Assembly (NCBI RefSeq): GCF_000967545.1 | Contig: NZ_JXXV01000012.1 | Span: 186,001 to 250,000 of the forward strand | Direction: 5' to 3' | Length of the DNA stretch: 64,000 nucleotides | Source of the DNA: Vibrio galatheae | Lineage (GTDB): Bacteria; Pseudomonadota; Gammaproteobacteria; Enterobacterales; Vibrionaceae | Translations under genes and position numbers: made by a program | Notes under the pieces: model-generated | Databases searched by the model: none | Seen by the model: the letters and a program-made list of their open reading frames with translations, nothing else | What the model was told of the DNA's origin: nothing | Part shown: positions 1 to 7,993 of the stretch, piece by piece | Position numbering within the stretch: position 1 is the first letter of the stretch | How the letters are laid out: each line of letters opens with the position of its first letter

Positions 1-1108
1 TCAGCAGTAACACCACACCAATAATGATTCCGCTTCGTAACCCCATCGCGAACAGTAGCACGATGATAACAATCGCAACCGCCTCTCCTAAGCTGGCGAG
101 AAAATCGTTAACGGACTTTTCCACTTCTGCAGATTGATTGTAAAAATAGTTAATTTCCACACCTGCAGGCCTGATATTCTCCAGAGCTTGCAGTTCGGTT
201 TCTAATGCTTTACCGACTTCAACTACATTGACACCTGCACGAAATGAGATTGCAAGGTTAATCGCAGGTTGACCGTTGAAGCTAACGACATTAGTTGGTT
301 TTTCCTCAATACCGCGGCTAATGGTTGCTACATCTTTTAACCGGATAAGATTTCCCGTATCACGTCCATGTATGATCAGTTCTTCAAGTTCCTGCTCGGA
401 GCTCATCGCCCCATTTGGACGAATTGTTAACCTCTGCCCATTGACCATCACTTCGCCTGCCGCCTGAACGCTGTTTTGTTGGTTGAGTAGTCCAACGACG
501 GTATTCATATCCAAATTCAGCGCCGCAAGACGCTCAAGCGAAATTTCAACGAACAACTGCTCTTGTTGATCGCCAGCAATGGCAACTTTGCCAACACCAT
601 CAACCAATTCGAGTTCACGACTTAAATAATCTGCGTAACGTTTTAACTCAATGTAATCGTAGCCATCGCCCGTTAACATCAGCATGATTCCGTATACATC
701 ACCAAAGTCGTCGATGATTTGTATAGAGTTGACACCGCTGGGTAATGTGGGGCGTAAGTCGTTTATCTTACGTCGCATCTCATCCCAGATTTGCGGCAAT
801 TCATCAGGACCATACTCCATTTCCATGCTAACCATGATTTGCGACAAACCATTTGATGAAGTGGAAGTAATTTTATCGATATAAGGCAGTTGACGGATTT
901 GTTTTTCTAACGGATAAGTAAGTTCCTCCTCAACTTCCTGAGACGTCGCCCCCAGATAGGTGGTAATGATCATCGCATCTTTGATCGTGAATGCAGGGTC
1001 TTCCAAACGGCCCAGATCCATAAATGAGGTGTAACCTCCGATCGCAAGAATGATCAGGAACAACCAGCTAATCACTTTATTCTTTATTGAGTACTCAGCA
1101 ATGCTCAC
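1..1108 (-). CDS. RND efflux transporter, N-terminal part (gene runs off the left edge)
   Basis: Open frame read from a GTG at 1108 leftward with no stop before the window edge, giving about 369 residues of a protein that is normally about 1,020 long. It starts with the cytoplasmic helix and first membrane segment (residues about 10-30, S-W-L-F-L-I-I-L), followed by the porter domain with the family hallmark F-x-x-L-G-R-L-E-D-P. The GTG overlaps the stop of the upstream adaptor gene in the four bases GTGA, so translation is probably coupled. RND pumps are proton-driven trimers of the inner membrane that export drugs, bile salts or metabolites through an adaptor and an outer membrane channel. 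Two adaptors with one pump recalls Vibrio VexIJK/VmeTUV; this assignment is inference. The substrate cannot be read from the sequence. Confidence 0.93.
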   Translation of the reverse strand, partial: MSIAEYSIKNKVISWLFLIILAIGGYTSFMDLGRLEDPAFTIKDAMIITTYLGATSQEVEEELTYPLEKQIRQLPYIDKITSTSSNGLSQIMVSMEMEYGPDELPQIWDEMRRKINDLRPTLPSGVNSIQIIDDFGDVYGIMLMLTGDGYDYIELKRYADYLSRELELVDGVGKVAIAGDQQEQLFVEISLERLAALNLDMNTVVGLLNQQNSVQAAGEVMVNGQRLTIRPNGAMSSEQELEELIIHGRDTGNLIRLKDVATISRGIEEKPTNVVSFNGQPAINLAISFRAGVNVVEVGKALETELQALENIRPAGVEINYFYNQSAEVEKSVNDFLASLGEAVAIVIIVLLFAMGLRSGIIIGVVLLL

Positions 1109-2160
1109 AGCTCAGCTCCCTTGATTTCCATACCGTCACGTAGTTTTCTTAAGTTTGAATTGATCAGCACATCGCCTTTTTCAATGCCAGTGCCCACCAA
1201 TGCCCCATTCCCCGTAATCTGATCAACAACGACCGAGCAGCGATGAGCGTGGCCTTGCTCCAACTTCCAAACGTAAAACTCTTGGCTGTGGAGGCCGGCA
1301 TCAATCGCGGTCATCGGCACCTGATACGCTTGGAAGGTGTTAAGGCCAGCTTTGACAAGATCGACGGATACTTTGGCGCTGGTTCCAGGGACAATTGGCG
1401 GTTGTGATTGGGGCATGCGTAACCAAACTTCATAGGTCTGGCTTTGTGGGTGAAGCTCGCTGTTGTGCTCATAGTAGGCAACTGGATAGCTGCCGCTATG
1501 CCCAGAAAAACTCGCCACAGGTTGGTAGTTTTGCCCAACTTTCGCCAGATTGAGCATCGCCAATACAGAGTCTGAAACTTCTATTTTTACATAGACTTGA
1601 TTGCCTTGATAAATAGAGACGACTTGCTCTGCGGGAGAGACGTTTTCGAACTTTTTCTTATCGACGGAAGAAATCACGCCATCAAATGGGGCACGTAGCC
1701 GAACATAATTCATGCGTGCTTTAGCCGATCCTAAGTTGGCTTCAGCGAATTGAATATTGGCGGTGAGTTCATCCAGCTCGGCACGTGAAATCATTTTGCT
1801 GCTTCGCAACTCGCGACCACGTTGAACCTGTTTTAACGCTAATTCATACTTGGCCTGCGCATCGATCAGGTTTTGCTTAGCCTTGCTGTCATCAAGAGTG
1901 GCAATCACTTGGCCTTTAGTGACATTGTCACCTTCCCTGACAAGAATTGAGGTTAACTTTCCATCCAGACGAAACGAAAGTGGCGTTAATTCGGCTGGCA
2001 TTACCTGACCATTAAAACTGCGAAACTGACTTTCTGCCGCCGCCGCGACAAGATAAGTGTCCACCATTATTGGGTTGGTTTCACGATGTGCGTTGTCTGG
2101 GGTACACGCCACTATAGCGAGAGTAGACAGAGTGCCAACTAGAATAGATTTTAATTGCAT
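1105..2160 (-). CDS. RND periplasmic adaptor lipoprotein, second of two (HlyD/MFP family)
   Basis: 351 residues. The N-terminus is a lipoprotein signal with the lipobox A-I-V-A-C (Cys19). It is followed by a biotinyl-lipoyl half motif, a coiled-coil hairpin at about residues 85-145 (D-D-S-K-A-K-Q-N-L to A-R-M-N-Y), the second lipoyl half (R-A-P-F-D-G-V-I), and the beta-barrel and membrane-proximal domains. It should bridge the RND pump to an outer membrane factor. The ATG follows the stop of the first adaptor by one base (TAAGATG), and its own stop overlaps the pump start, so three genes form a tight operon. No outer membrane channel gene is present, so a shared TolC-type channel is inferred. 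Confidence 0.93.
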   Translation of the reverse strand: MQLKSILVGTLSTLAIVACTPDNAHRETNPIMVDTYLVAAAAESQFRSFNGQVMPAELTPLSFRLDGKLTSILVREGDNVTKGQVIATLDDSKAKQNLIDAQAKYELALKQVQRGRELRSSKMISRAELDELTANIQFAEANLGSAKARMNYVRLRAPFDGVISSVDKKKFENVSPAEQVVSIYQGNQVYVKIEVSDSVLAMLNLAKVGQNYQPVASFSGHSGSYPVAYYEHNSELHPQSQTYEVWLRMPQSQPPIVPGTSAKVSVDLVKAGLNTFQAYQVPMTAIDAGLHSQEFYVWKLEQGHAHRCSVVVDQITGNGALVGTGIEKGDVLINSNLRKLRDGMEIKGAEL

Positions 2161-2161
2161 C

Positions 2162-3238
2162 TTAGATCCCGCCCTCTTTTGTCCAAGCTCTTACTTGCTG
2201 GCCTGGCGCTAAGTTCTCAACGCCCGCCTGAACAATGAGATCGCCAGTCGTCAGTCCACTAACAACGTGCCCGTCATCGTCCAGTTCGACACTGACCAAA
2301 GAGAGGGTTTGAGTATCACTATCGAAACGATACAACTGACCATGATTCTGTTGCTTCGAAACCCAGGCGCTGGAGGCAAGCTGATAAGCTCTGCCACGTT
2401 TCTCATTGAGTAAATGTACTTGGCCGGTCATCCCTGGTAGCAAGTTAAGCTGCTGTGGCTTGTTAAACGTTAAACTCGCTTGGTAGCTGTTTGTATCAGC
2501 ATCGGGCTGAGTGGAAATTTCTTTGAATTCAGCAGGTATTGGGTTTTGTTTATGACTGTCCATCACCACCTGAAACTCTGACGATGCAATATGCTTTAAT
2601 CCATATGTTTCGACGTAGCTCACTGGAATAGTCAGCACCACATCAAGCACACGATTATCAATTAAATTAAGTACTGGCTGGTTTGCACCCACAACTTGGT
2701 GTTCCTTGCTAAAAGTTATCGATACGACACCAGAAAAAGGCGCTATAATTTGGGTATGCTCAAGGTCGGTCTTCGCCTGTTCTAAAGCTGCATTGGCGGC
2801 TTTAAATCGGGTTTCATGCTGCTCATAGGTATCCACACTAATCAGCTTTTTGTTATGTAACTGAGTTGCGCGCTCAAAAGCCGTCTTGGCCAGGTTGTAT
2901 TCTGCCAAGCGCGCATCAAATGCCAACTGATAATCCGTTGGGTCAAGTCTAGCAAGCACGTCACCTTGCTCGACAATACTCCCCATTCGCACGTCGATAT
3001 TAGCGATTTCCCCAGCAACCTGAAATGACAGAGCAACACGGTCTGTCGCATCTATCGTTGCAATAAATGAGTCATAGCGACGAGTCGCCAAATCCGGTAC
3101 TTCAAGTAATTTGACGGGTTTCACCACGGGGTCGGTAATTTCTGAATTGGCTTTATTGCAAGCTGCTAGGTTAACTACCAAAGCCCCTACGCAAACAAGC
3201 TTAAGAATCGATTTCATTCTTTCTGATGATGCTGTCAT
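2162..3238 (-). CDS. RND periplasmic adaptor lipoprotein, first of two (HlyD/MFP family)
   Basis: 358 residues from the ATG at 3238; a second in-frame ATG at 3217 (residue 8) is an equally plausible start. The lipobox is L-A-A-C with Cys27 in the long version. It has the same domain order as the next gene: lipoyl half, coiled-coil hairpin (residues about 100-150), second lipoyl half (I-A-P-F-S-G-V-V), then barrel. Pairs of adaptors serving one RND pump are known in Vibrio, where both may be needed. It is the first gene of the operon and is divergent from a tetR-type gene; the 168-base gap between them should hold both promoters. Confidence 0.92.
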   Translation of the reverse strand: MTASSERMKSILKLVCVGALVVNLAACNKANSEITDPVVKPVKLLEVPDLATRRYDSFIATIDATDRVALSFQVAGEIANIDVRMGSIVEQGDVLARLDPTDYQLAFDARLAEYNLAKTAFERATQLHNKKLISVDTYEQHETRFKAANAALEQAKTDLEHTQIIAPFSGVVSITFSKEHQVVGANQPVLNLIDNRVLDVVLTIPVSYVETYGLKHIASSEFQVVMDSHKQNPIPAEFKEISTQPDADTNSYQASLTFNKPQQLNLLPGMTGQVHLLNEKRGRAYQLASSAWVSKQQNHGQLYRFDSDTQTLSLVSVELDDDGHVVSGLTTGDLIVQAGVENLAPGQQVRAWTKEGGI

Positions 3239-3418
3239 GTCTGAACATCTCTGTTTATTACACGCTCGTGCAGTATATAAATTCCATCCATGAGATCAAT
3301 ATTTATTTTCCACTCGTATAATATAATTTTTTACAGCAGCTATACTGTTTGTGTGTAGTGGGTGAAATAAAATGGATTTTCTGGTAGAAAGGGGCGTCTT
3401 AGAAAGTTGACGAGAATT

Positions 3419-4156
3419 ATGACTGAAAGAAAGCAAGGCCGAAGAAGCGCCCAAGACGCAGAAAAAACCAAGTGTGAAATTATGCGTGTAGCCACCGAGT
3501 TATTTTGTGAACTTGGTTATGAGCGAGTATCTCTGAGAAACATTAGTGAAAAAGCCGGCGTGTCTCATAGCCTGATCCGCCACCATTTCGGCAGTAAAGA
3601 GCAAATTTGGTATGCCATTAGCGATGGTTTGCATCTTTATATGGAACAGTACATGCGCACCATTATTGAGCACATACCGCCTAACTACAGTTCCAACGTC
3701 AAACTGTATCACTTCTCGGTTCGCTTGCTGGCACATATGCTTGAATTTAAACAACCTATTCAGCTCATTGCCGACGCGGTAAGGCAAGAAGACGCTCTTT
3801 TTGATTACTTCATCGATAGCTCAGGCGATATACAAAGCTTGGTTGAGGAGCTCGCCGAGCAGTACAATCAGCAGTACCCTGCAGCGCAAATTAAGATCTG
3901 GGAAATCAAATGGCAGATGATCATGTATGCTCACAGTGCAGCAAGCTTGGGGCCGTTTATGAAAGAAACTTGGGCCGATGAAACAGACAGCCTAGAGACT
4001 TGCTTGCTTAATCACTGGGAAATGTACAACTCATTGATGATAAGCCGCTTTCAAGTCCCTGATGAGTTTATTTTGCATCCATCCAAAGTGACTGAACTGT
4101 TATACGACGTAGAGTGTGACGTAAATAAGTTAAGCGAAGAGATGGCCACTGTATAA
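3419..4156 (+). CDS. TetR-family transcriptional regulator
   Basis: 245 residues from the ATG at 3419; a TTG at 3407 would add four residues, and an AG-rich GAAAGGGG lies 13 bases before that TTG. The N-terminal helix-turn-helix is typical (residues about 18-60: A-T-E-L-F-C-E-L-G-Y through S-L-I-R-H-H-F-G-S-K-E). The C-terminal ligand domain is long and not assignable to an effector. It is divergent from the RND operon, the classic arrangement for a local repressor that releases the pump genes when a ligand binds. Regulation of the pump is therefore inferred from position and family; no clear palindromic operator was picked out in the gap. Confidence 0.9.
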   Translation: MTERKQGRRSAQDAEKTKCEIMRVATELFCELGYERVSLRNISEKAGVSHSLIRHHFGSKEQIWYAISDGLHLYMEQYMRTIIEHIPPNYSSNVKLYHFSVRLLAHMLEFKQPIQLIADAVRQEDALFDYFIDSSGDIQSLVEELAEQYNQQYPAAQIKIWEIKWQMIMYAHSAASLGPFMKETWADETDSLETCLLNHWEMYNSLMISRFQVPDEFILHPSKVTELLYDVECDVNKLSEEMATV

Positions 4157-4228
4157 TCCTTACCTAAAACTTTCATCCACAAAGGCCCCTAGTAAATTCC
4201 CGTCATCACCAGTGGCCTTTGATGATGT

Positions 4229-5122
4229 TTAGCTTAAGCGCAAGATGTCCTCTTGCCAGTGATCAACTAAATAATCGATAAAGCGACGCACCAGCGGCGT
4301 CTGATAGCTTCTCGATAAATATACGGCCCAAAGCGCATAGCTTGGAGAGGCATAGTCTTTAAGGATGTATTCTAATTTTCCTTCCTCCACCAGTGGGTTG
4401 GCGAGATCGCATGGCGCTCTGACAATCCCTTTATCATTCATTGCGGCTGTCATTAACGTCGTCAGTTCGTTGGCCCGAATATTCCCCGCAATGCTTGGCT
4501 CAAATAGATCACTGTCTTTCACTAACCGCCAATGCTTAATATCTAAATGCACCAGACAATTATGTTGTTCCAGATCTTGCGGATGGGCGGGCTCACCATA
4601 CTTTTCCAAATAGCGTCGCGTGGCGCATAGCCCAGAGTCAATTGACATAAGCTTGCGGGCAATTAAGTTGTCATCTGGCTTTTCAGTGTAGCGCAGTGCA
4701 ATATCCACTCGCTCATCGACAAGTTCAGTAAATTTGTCTGACGCAATAATATCAATCACCACCAATGGATGATGATTTGTAAAATCCATTATCGCGCCGA
4801 TGAGCATGTTCTGAGCCAAGCCAATCGGAGAAGCAATCCTGATCGTACCCACCAATTCGTCATTCAGTTTTTCGGCTTCAAACACCATCGCAGCCGCCTC
4901 ATCAAGAATACGCTGACATCGGATGTAAGCTTGCTCACCCGAAGCAGTTAAACTCACTTTACGTGTCGTGCGATGAAGCAGTCTTTGATTGAGCCAGCTT
5001 TCCACATCTTGAACGTGACGAGAGATCTGCAAACGGCTAAGGCCCAAAGAATCAGCCGCTTTAGTAAAACTTTTTCGGTTTGCCACTTCGACAAAACTCT
5101 TAATCGCGATAAGTCGGTCCAT
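4229..5122 (-). CDS. LysR-family transcriptional regulator
   Basis: 297 residues, normal LTTR length. The winged helix-turn-helix is at residues 1-60 (F-T-K-A-A-D-S-L-G-L-S-R-L-Q-I-S-R-H), followed by a linker helix with R-T-T-R-K-V-S-L-T and the type-2 periplasmic-binding-like effector domain. The overall look is that of the AaeR/DsdC-like group often found divergent from oxidoreductases. An AGGA directly abuts the ATG, so the ribosome binding site is poorly spaced. It is divergent from a COG2910 NAD(P)-binding protein, and a 15-base palindrome lies in the shared promoter region. It most likely controls that neighbour, in the usual LTTR way. Confidence 0.9.
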   Translation of the reverse strand: MDRLIAIKSFVEVANRKSFTKAADSLGLSRLQISRHVQDVESWLNQRLLHRTTRKVSLTASGEQAYIRCQRILDEAAAMVFEAEKLNDELVGTIRIASPIGLAQNMLIGAIMDFTNHHPLVVIDIIASDKFTELVDERVDIALRYTEKPDDNLIARKLMSIDSGLCATRRYLEKYGEPAHPQDLEQHNCLVHLDIKHWRLVKDSDLFEPSIAGNIRANELTTLMTAAMNDKGIVRAPCDLANPLVEEGKLEYILKDYASPSYALWAVYLSRSYQTPLVRRFIDYLVDHWQEDILRLS

Positions 5123-5143
5123 TCCTGATTAGCAACTTAAGTA

Positions 5144-5158
5144 GATACAATTAGTATC
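5144..5158. promoter_or_regulatory. LysR-type operator palindrome
   Basis: GATAC-AATTA-GTATC is a perfect inverted repeat with a five-base centre in the gap between the divergent lysR and COG2910 genes. It fits the T-N11-A pattern of LysR binding sites. Binding by the adjacent regulator is inferred. Confidence 0.6.
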
Positions 5159-5241
5159 ATTAATGCTTATTTTTATCCCTAAATGCAACTATTAAACTGA
5201 GCTGGAACTAACAAATTACTCAAACGAACGGAGAAATAGCC

Positions 5242-5880
5242 ATGAAAGTAGCAGTATTAGGTGCATCAGGTTGGATCGGTAGCCACTTAGTGGAAGAAGC
5301 GAAAGCTCGCGGTCATCAAGTCATCGCACTTGTGCGCAATGTCGACAACTATTCAGTAGCAGGTGTGGAAGTGCATCAGTTTGACTTACATGCAAGCGAC
5401 AATGATTTGCTCAATGCATTACAAGGCGCGGATGCCGTACTGGCCTCCATCGGCGGCAGAGCATTAGGCAATCATGATATTGTCGCCTCAACCGCATCGC
5501 GACTATTGAGCGTACTACCAGAAACAACGGCTAAGCGTTTGCTATGGGTTGGTGGTGCAGGTTCACTGGAAGTCGCACCTGGCGTTAAATTGCTTTCTGT
5601 TCCGGAGTTCCCTACGGAATACAAAGATGAAGCCATAGCTCAAGGTGAGGCACTTGATGTATTTAAATCGTCAACAAACTCCGTCGATTGGACATTCATT
5701 AGCCCTGCGGCTGAAATTTTCCCCGGAGAAAAACAGAGCCCTTATCGCGTTGGCGGCGACGGTCTGTTAACAGACTCTGAAGGTAACAGCAAAATTTCGG
5801 TATCTGATTACGCCGTTGCGATGATTGACGAGCTCGAAGCGCATCAATATCCCAACCAACGTATTGGCGTCGCGTACTAA
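5242..5880 (+). CDS. NAD(P)-binding oxidoreductase, COG2910/NmrA-like (putative NADH-flavin reductase type)
   Basis: 212 residues, the usual size for this short atypical SDR group. The Rossmann glycine motif G-A-S-G-W-I-G is at residues 8-14, with a glycine- and alanine-rich sheet (A-D-A-V-L-A-S-I-G-G) after it. The classic Tyr-x-x-x-Lys catalytic pair of SDRs is not evident, as in other COG2910 proteins, which bind NAD(P) and may reduce flavin or act as sensors. The ribosome binding site GGAG is eight bases before the ATG. It is divergent from the LysR regulator, which probably induces it. The substrate is unknown. Confidence 0.85.
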   Translation: MKVAVLGASGWIGSHLVEEAKARGHQVIALVRNVDNYSVAGVEVHQFDLHASDNDLLNALQGADAVLASIGGRALGNHDIVASTASRLLSVLPETTAKRLLWVGGAGSLEVAPGVKLLSVPEFPTEYKDEAIAQGEALDVFKSSTNSVDWTFISPAAEIFPGEKQSPYRVGGDGLLTDSEGNSKISVSDYAVAMIDELEAHQYPNQRIGVAY

Positions 5881-5893
5881 ACTAGCCAAAAAA

Positions 5894-5915
5894 GGCGAGC
5901 GATTGATCGCTCGCC
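5894..5915. terminator. Bidirectional hairpin terminator
   Basis: Inverted repeat GGCGAGCG...CGCTCGCC flanked by six A residues on the left, so the minus-strand transcript ends in a U tract. It lies between two convergent genes. The better U tract serves the minus-strand VF530 gene. Confidence 0.8.
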
Positions 5916-5944
5916 TTCACTGTGGGCATCTTGGTGTTGACTGG

Positions 5945-6166
5945 TTACTTGCAAAAAGTCTCAATATAGAGGGCTTCTACTTTATCTCTCGCCCACTGGG
6001 TTCGACGTAAAAACTTGAGCGAAGATTTAATTGACGGGTTGCTGTAAAAGCAATTGATTTTAATCTCAGCATCCAAACCTTCCCACCCATAGTGCTCTTG
6101 TAGCCGTACGAGGATCTTTTCTAACGTTAGTCCGTGTAATGGGTTATTGGGTTGTTCTTGGCTCAT
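5945..6166 (-). CDS. VF530 family small DNA-binding-like protein (DUF2132)
   Basis: 73 residues. The conserved family core is visible: N-P-L-H-G-L-T-L-E-K-I-L, H-Y-G-W-E-G-L, C-F-Y-S-N-P-S-I-K-S-S-L-K-F-L-R-R-T-Q-W-A-R-D-K-V-E. The family is named after a Vibrio fischeri protein whose fold resembles small helical DNA-binding proteins; its function is not established. It is full length for the family and stands alone between terminator-like sequences. Identity is confident; function is open. Confidence 0.92.
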   Translation of the reverse strand: MSQEQPNNPLHGLTLEKILVRLQEHYGWEGLDAEIKINCFYSNPSIKSSLKFLRRTQWARDKVEALYIETFCK

Positions 6167-6238
6167 GGTGAGTATTCCTACGTGACGGCATTGTAAATTG
6201 CGAGTCTATCAGATTTATGCCACACGATATGGGAAAAT

Positions 6239-6655
6239 TCATCTATGTAGGCCATTAGCCGTGTTTCTGTACACCTGCGTGATCTGAACCTTCTCCCCCG
6301 AGGACATGGTATTGACTTGCAACACAGACATCAGAGTACCGTCTTCAGACGCAACTCGCTTAGCATACGCCACTTCCTTACCTGCGATAAACACACGACT
6401 TTCGAGAATATTTTCTGAAACTACAGTATAGCTAGCTTCTGCTCCCGGTGGAGCGTCAACCGCATGTGGCATAGAATCCGCTACCCCGCCAAATTCAATC
6501 ACCATCTCTTTGCCATCGTTTTGCACCCATGAGAGCTTGAAGTCCGCATTTAGTTCATCTAGCGCAATCTGATACAAACAACTTTTAGGTGGCTCACCCT
6601 GATCATAAAATGAAAGTTCAGGGATTAAAGACCAATTGCCATTGCATTTATGCAT
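6239..6655 (-). CDS. Conserved hypothetical protein, beta-rich, function unknown
   Basis: 138 residues from the ATG at 6655, which has AGGAAAG upstream at a good distance. A GTG at 6676 would add seven residues (M-K-A-R-K-V-V) but has no convincing ribosome binding site. There is no signal peptide or membrane segment. The sequence alternates hydrophobic and polar residues (Y-T-V-V-S-E-N-I, Q-V-N-T-M-S-S-G-E-K-V-Q-I-T-Q-V-Y), which suggests a lipocalin-like or beta-sandwich fold. I do not recognise the family and assign no function. Confidence 0.7.
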   Translation of the reverse strand: MHKCNGNWSLIPELSFYDQGEPPKSCLYQIALDELNADFKLSWVQNDGKEMVIEFGGVADSMPHAVDAPPGAEASYTVVSENILESRVFIAGKEVAYAKRVASEDGTLMSVLQVNTMSSGEKVQITQVYRNTANGLHR

Positions 6656-6682
6656 TACTACTTTCCTCGCTTTCACGGTATT

Positions 6683-6716
6683 TTAGCTTCAGTGTTGTTA
6701 ACACCACTGAAGCTAA
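6683..6716. repeat. 12-bp perfect inverted repeat between GNAT and hypothetical gene
   Basis: TTAGCTTCAGTG (6683-6694) and CACTGAAGCTAA (6705-6716) are perfect complements around a ten-base loop that itself contains GTTAAC. There is no U tract on either strand, so a simple intrinsic terminator is not fully supported. It lies between two genes of the same orientation and may end or stabilise the GNAT transcript. It is too short to call an integron attC site. Confidence 0.65.
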
Positions 6717-6729
6717 GCAACGATGACGC

Positions 6730-7158
6730 TTAAAGATCAATAAACATGACGTGATGATTTGGCTCGCTTTCGATATTCACAACTGACCAGCCCAAAGATT
6801 GATATAGGCACGCAACGTTTGTATATGCGTAAACTCGACTTTGGCTAGACTTAGGGACTTGGCCAACACCTTGATTGACCAATTCACCGGCGATGCCTGC
6901 GCCGCGCCAGTGTGGCAACACGTAAAGTGCATTAAACCAAATGACTTGATGTGACTGATGCGGTTCTTGAAAGCGCGAATAAGCCAAACCACCGATCACG
7001 CGGTTGTCCTTAAGTGCAATGATTGCGGGTGGCAAGTTGGCATCCGGTTTGTAGGAGTCACAAAAGCGAAAATCAGACCATTCGGTTTGAAACAGCCTTT
7101 CGAGCGCCATCCAATGTTGACTATCTGGAGAGCAGCTTTGAAATTCAACATCTTGCAT
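6730..7158 (-). CDS. GNAT-family N-acetyltransferase
   Basis: 142 residues, a single GNAT domain. The acetyl-CoA binding segment is visible at about residues 80-100 (A-L-Y-V-L-P-H-W-R-G-A-G-I-A-G-E-L: the R/Q-x-x-G-x-G/A signature as R-G-A-G-I-A). The start has AAGGA six bases upstream. The gene lies 30 bases after the CYTH gene on the same strand, so the two may share a transcript. GNAT enzymes move an acetyl group from acetyl-CoA to an amine; the acceptor here cannot be predicted. Confidence 0.85.
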   Translation of the reverse strand: MQDVEFQSCSPDSQHWMALERLFQTEWSDFRFCDSYKPDANLPPAIIALKDNRVIGGLAYSRFQEPHQSHQVIWFNALYVLPHWRGAGIAGELVNQGVGQVPKSSQSRVYAYTNVACLYQSLGWSVVNIESEPNHHVMFIDL

Positions 7159-7188
7159 CTGAGTTCCTTGTGCAATTTTGCTATCTAA

Positions 7189-7746
7189 TCAGCAATTTCG
7201 TGCATGCTCAATAAACATTTGTTTGTAAGATTTGCTTTGCAACATTTCTTCGGTCAAACCAAACTGCAAGGCGAGCTCCTCTAGCTGAGCACGATAGCTC
7301 ACCAATTGAGACTCATCGTCTGTCATTATGGCAAATTCTGCAAAGTCGCCAATCCCAGCTAAACAATCGACGGTAATATGAAACTCGCCAACAAAGTAAA
7401 TACTTCGGCTTTTTTGGGCTTCTAACACAACGTCAAAACCCATGGTTTTCAACATTTGCTTAGCGTTGCAAGCATCAACGATATTGGTCGCGACACACTT
7501 ATCTGGCTCTGGCCCCTTCACAATCCACAACTTGATACCTGACGGCTCCATTGTCCTAATACAAACGCTCTTATTGGCTTTTTCGAGCGAACGGTCACTG
7601 CTATCAAAATACCAATCGCGCTCAACATTATCTTGCAACATAACCTCATGAGGTATGCAGTCTAAAATTTGGAGAAATTCAGATTTCGAGCGTAAACGAT
7701 ACTTTAGCTCAACTTCGTATTTGCCTTTGAAATGGTCGTTGTTCAT
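7189..7746 (-). CDS. CYTH-domain protein (class IV adenylate cyclase CyaB/ThTPase-like)
   Basis: 185 residues. The CYTH signature E-x-E-x-K is at residues 11-15 (E-V-E-L-K), followed by the conserved strands with R-D-W-Y-F-D, S-V-C-I-R-T and L-W-I-V-K-G. This superfamily forms a closed barrel that binds triphosphates with divalent metal. Members include CyaB-type adenylate cyclases and thiamine or inorganic triphosphatases, and sequence alone does not separate them; the length fits CyaB. The gene is followed closely by a GNAT gene. The start context AAG-TACGCT-ATG is modest but the frame begins close to the family N-terminus. Confidence 0.85.
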   Translation of the reverse strand: MNNDHFKGKYEVELKYRLRSKSEFLQILDCIPHEVMLQDNVERDWYFDSSDRSLEKANKSVCIRTMEPSGIKLWIVKGPEPDKCVATNIVDACNAKQMLKTMGFDVVLEAQKSRSIYFVGEFHITVDCLAGIGDFAEFAIMTDDESQLVSYRAQLEELALQFGLTEEMLQSKSYKQMFIEHARNC

Positions 7747-7993
7747 AGCGTACTTATATGCAAAAACCTAGATAGTAGCAGAACCCAAGCTAACAGCATA
7801 CCAACCGTGCTAAAAGCCATTTTGCTCGCTCGATATGCCAAAACAAGCGCTCACCTGCGCAAATTTATGCAAGCTAGCCGTTACTTAAGTAGCACCAAAT
7901 ATAAGCATACACGCAATTTGCCGATGTCTGCTGTACAGAGTAGTACGCTCTGCCAAACTGGGAGGTATGTATAAACGATCAGGTATTGTGACT
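7747..7993. other. intI upstream region, expected attI position
   Basis: Non-coding stretch before the integrase where attI and the first cassette would normally lie. I found no convincing GTTRRRY core site and no attC hairpin. A sequence at 7931-7946 (CTGTACAGAGTAGTAC) has the left half of a LexA box (CTGT) but not the right half. The integrase promoter must be here. Confidence 0.4.

Noticed and set aside
7931-7946. LexA box before intI
   Set aside because: CTGTACAGAGTAGTAC has the left CTGT but lacks the ACAG right half, so SOS control is not claimed.
5881-7993. Possible integron cassettes (VF530, hypothetical, GNAT, CYTH) beside intI
   Set aside because: Gene orientation fits, but no attC-like pair of RYYYAAC/GTTRRRY sites with a folded body was found between them; the 6683-6716 inverted repeat is too short and too perfect.
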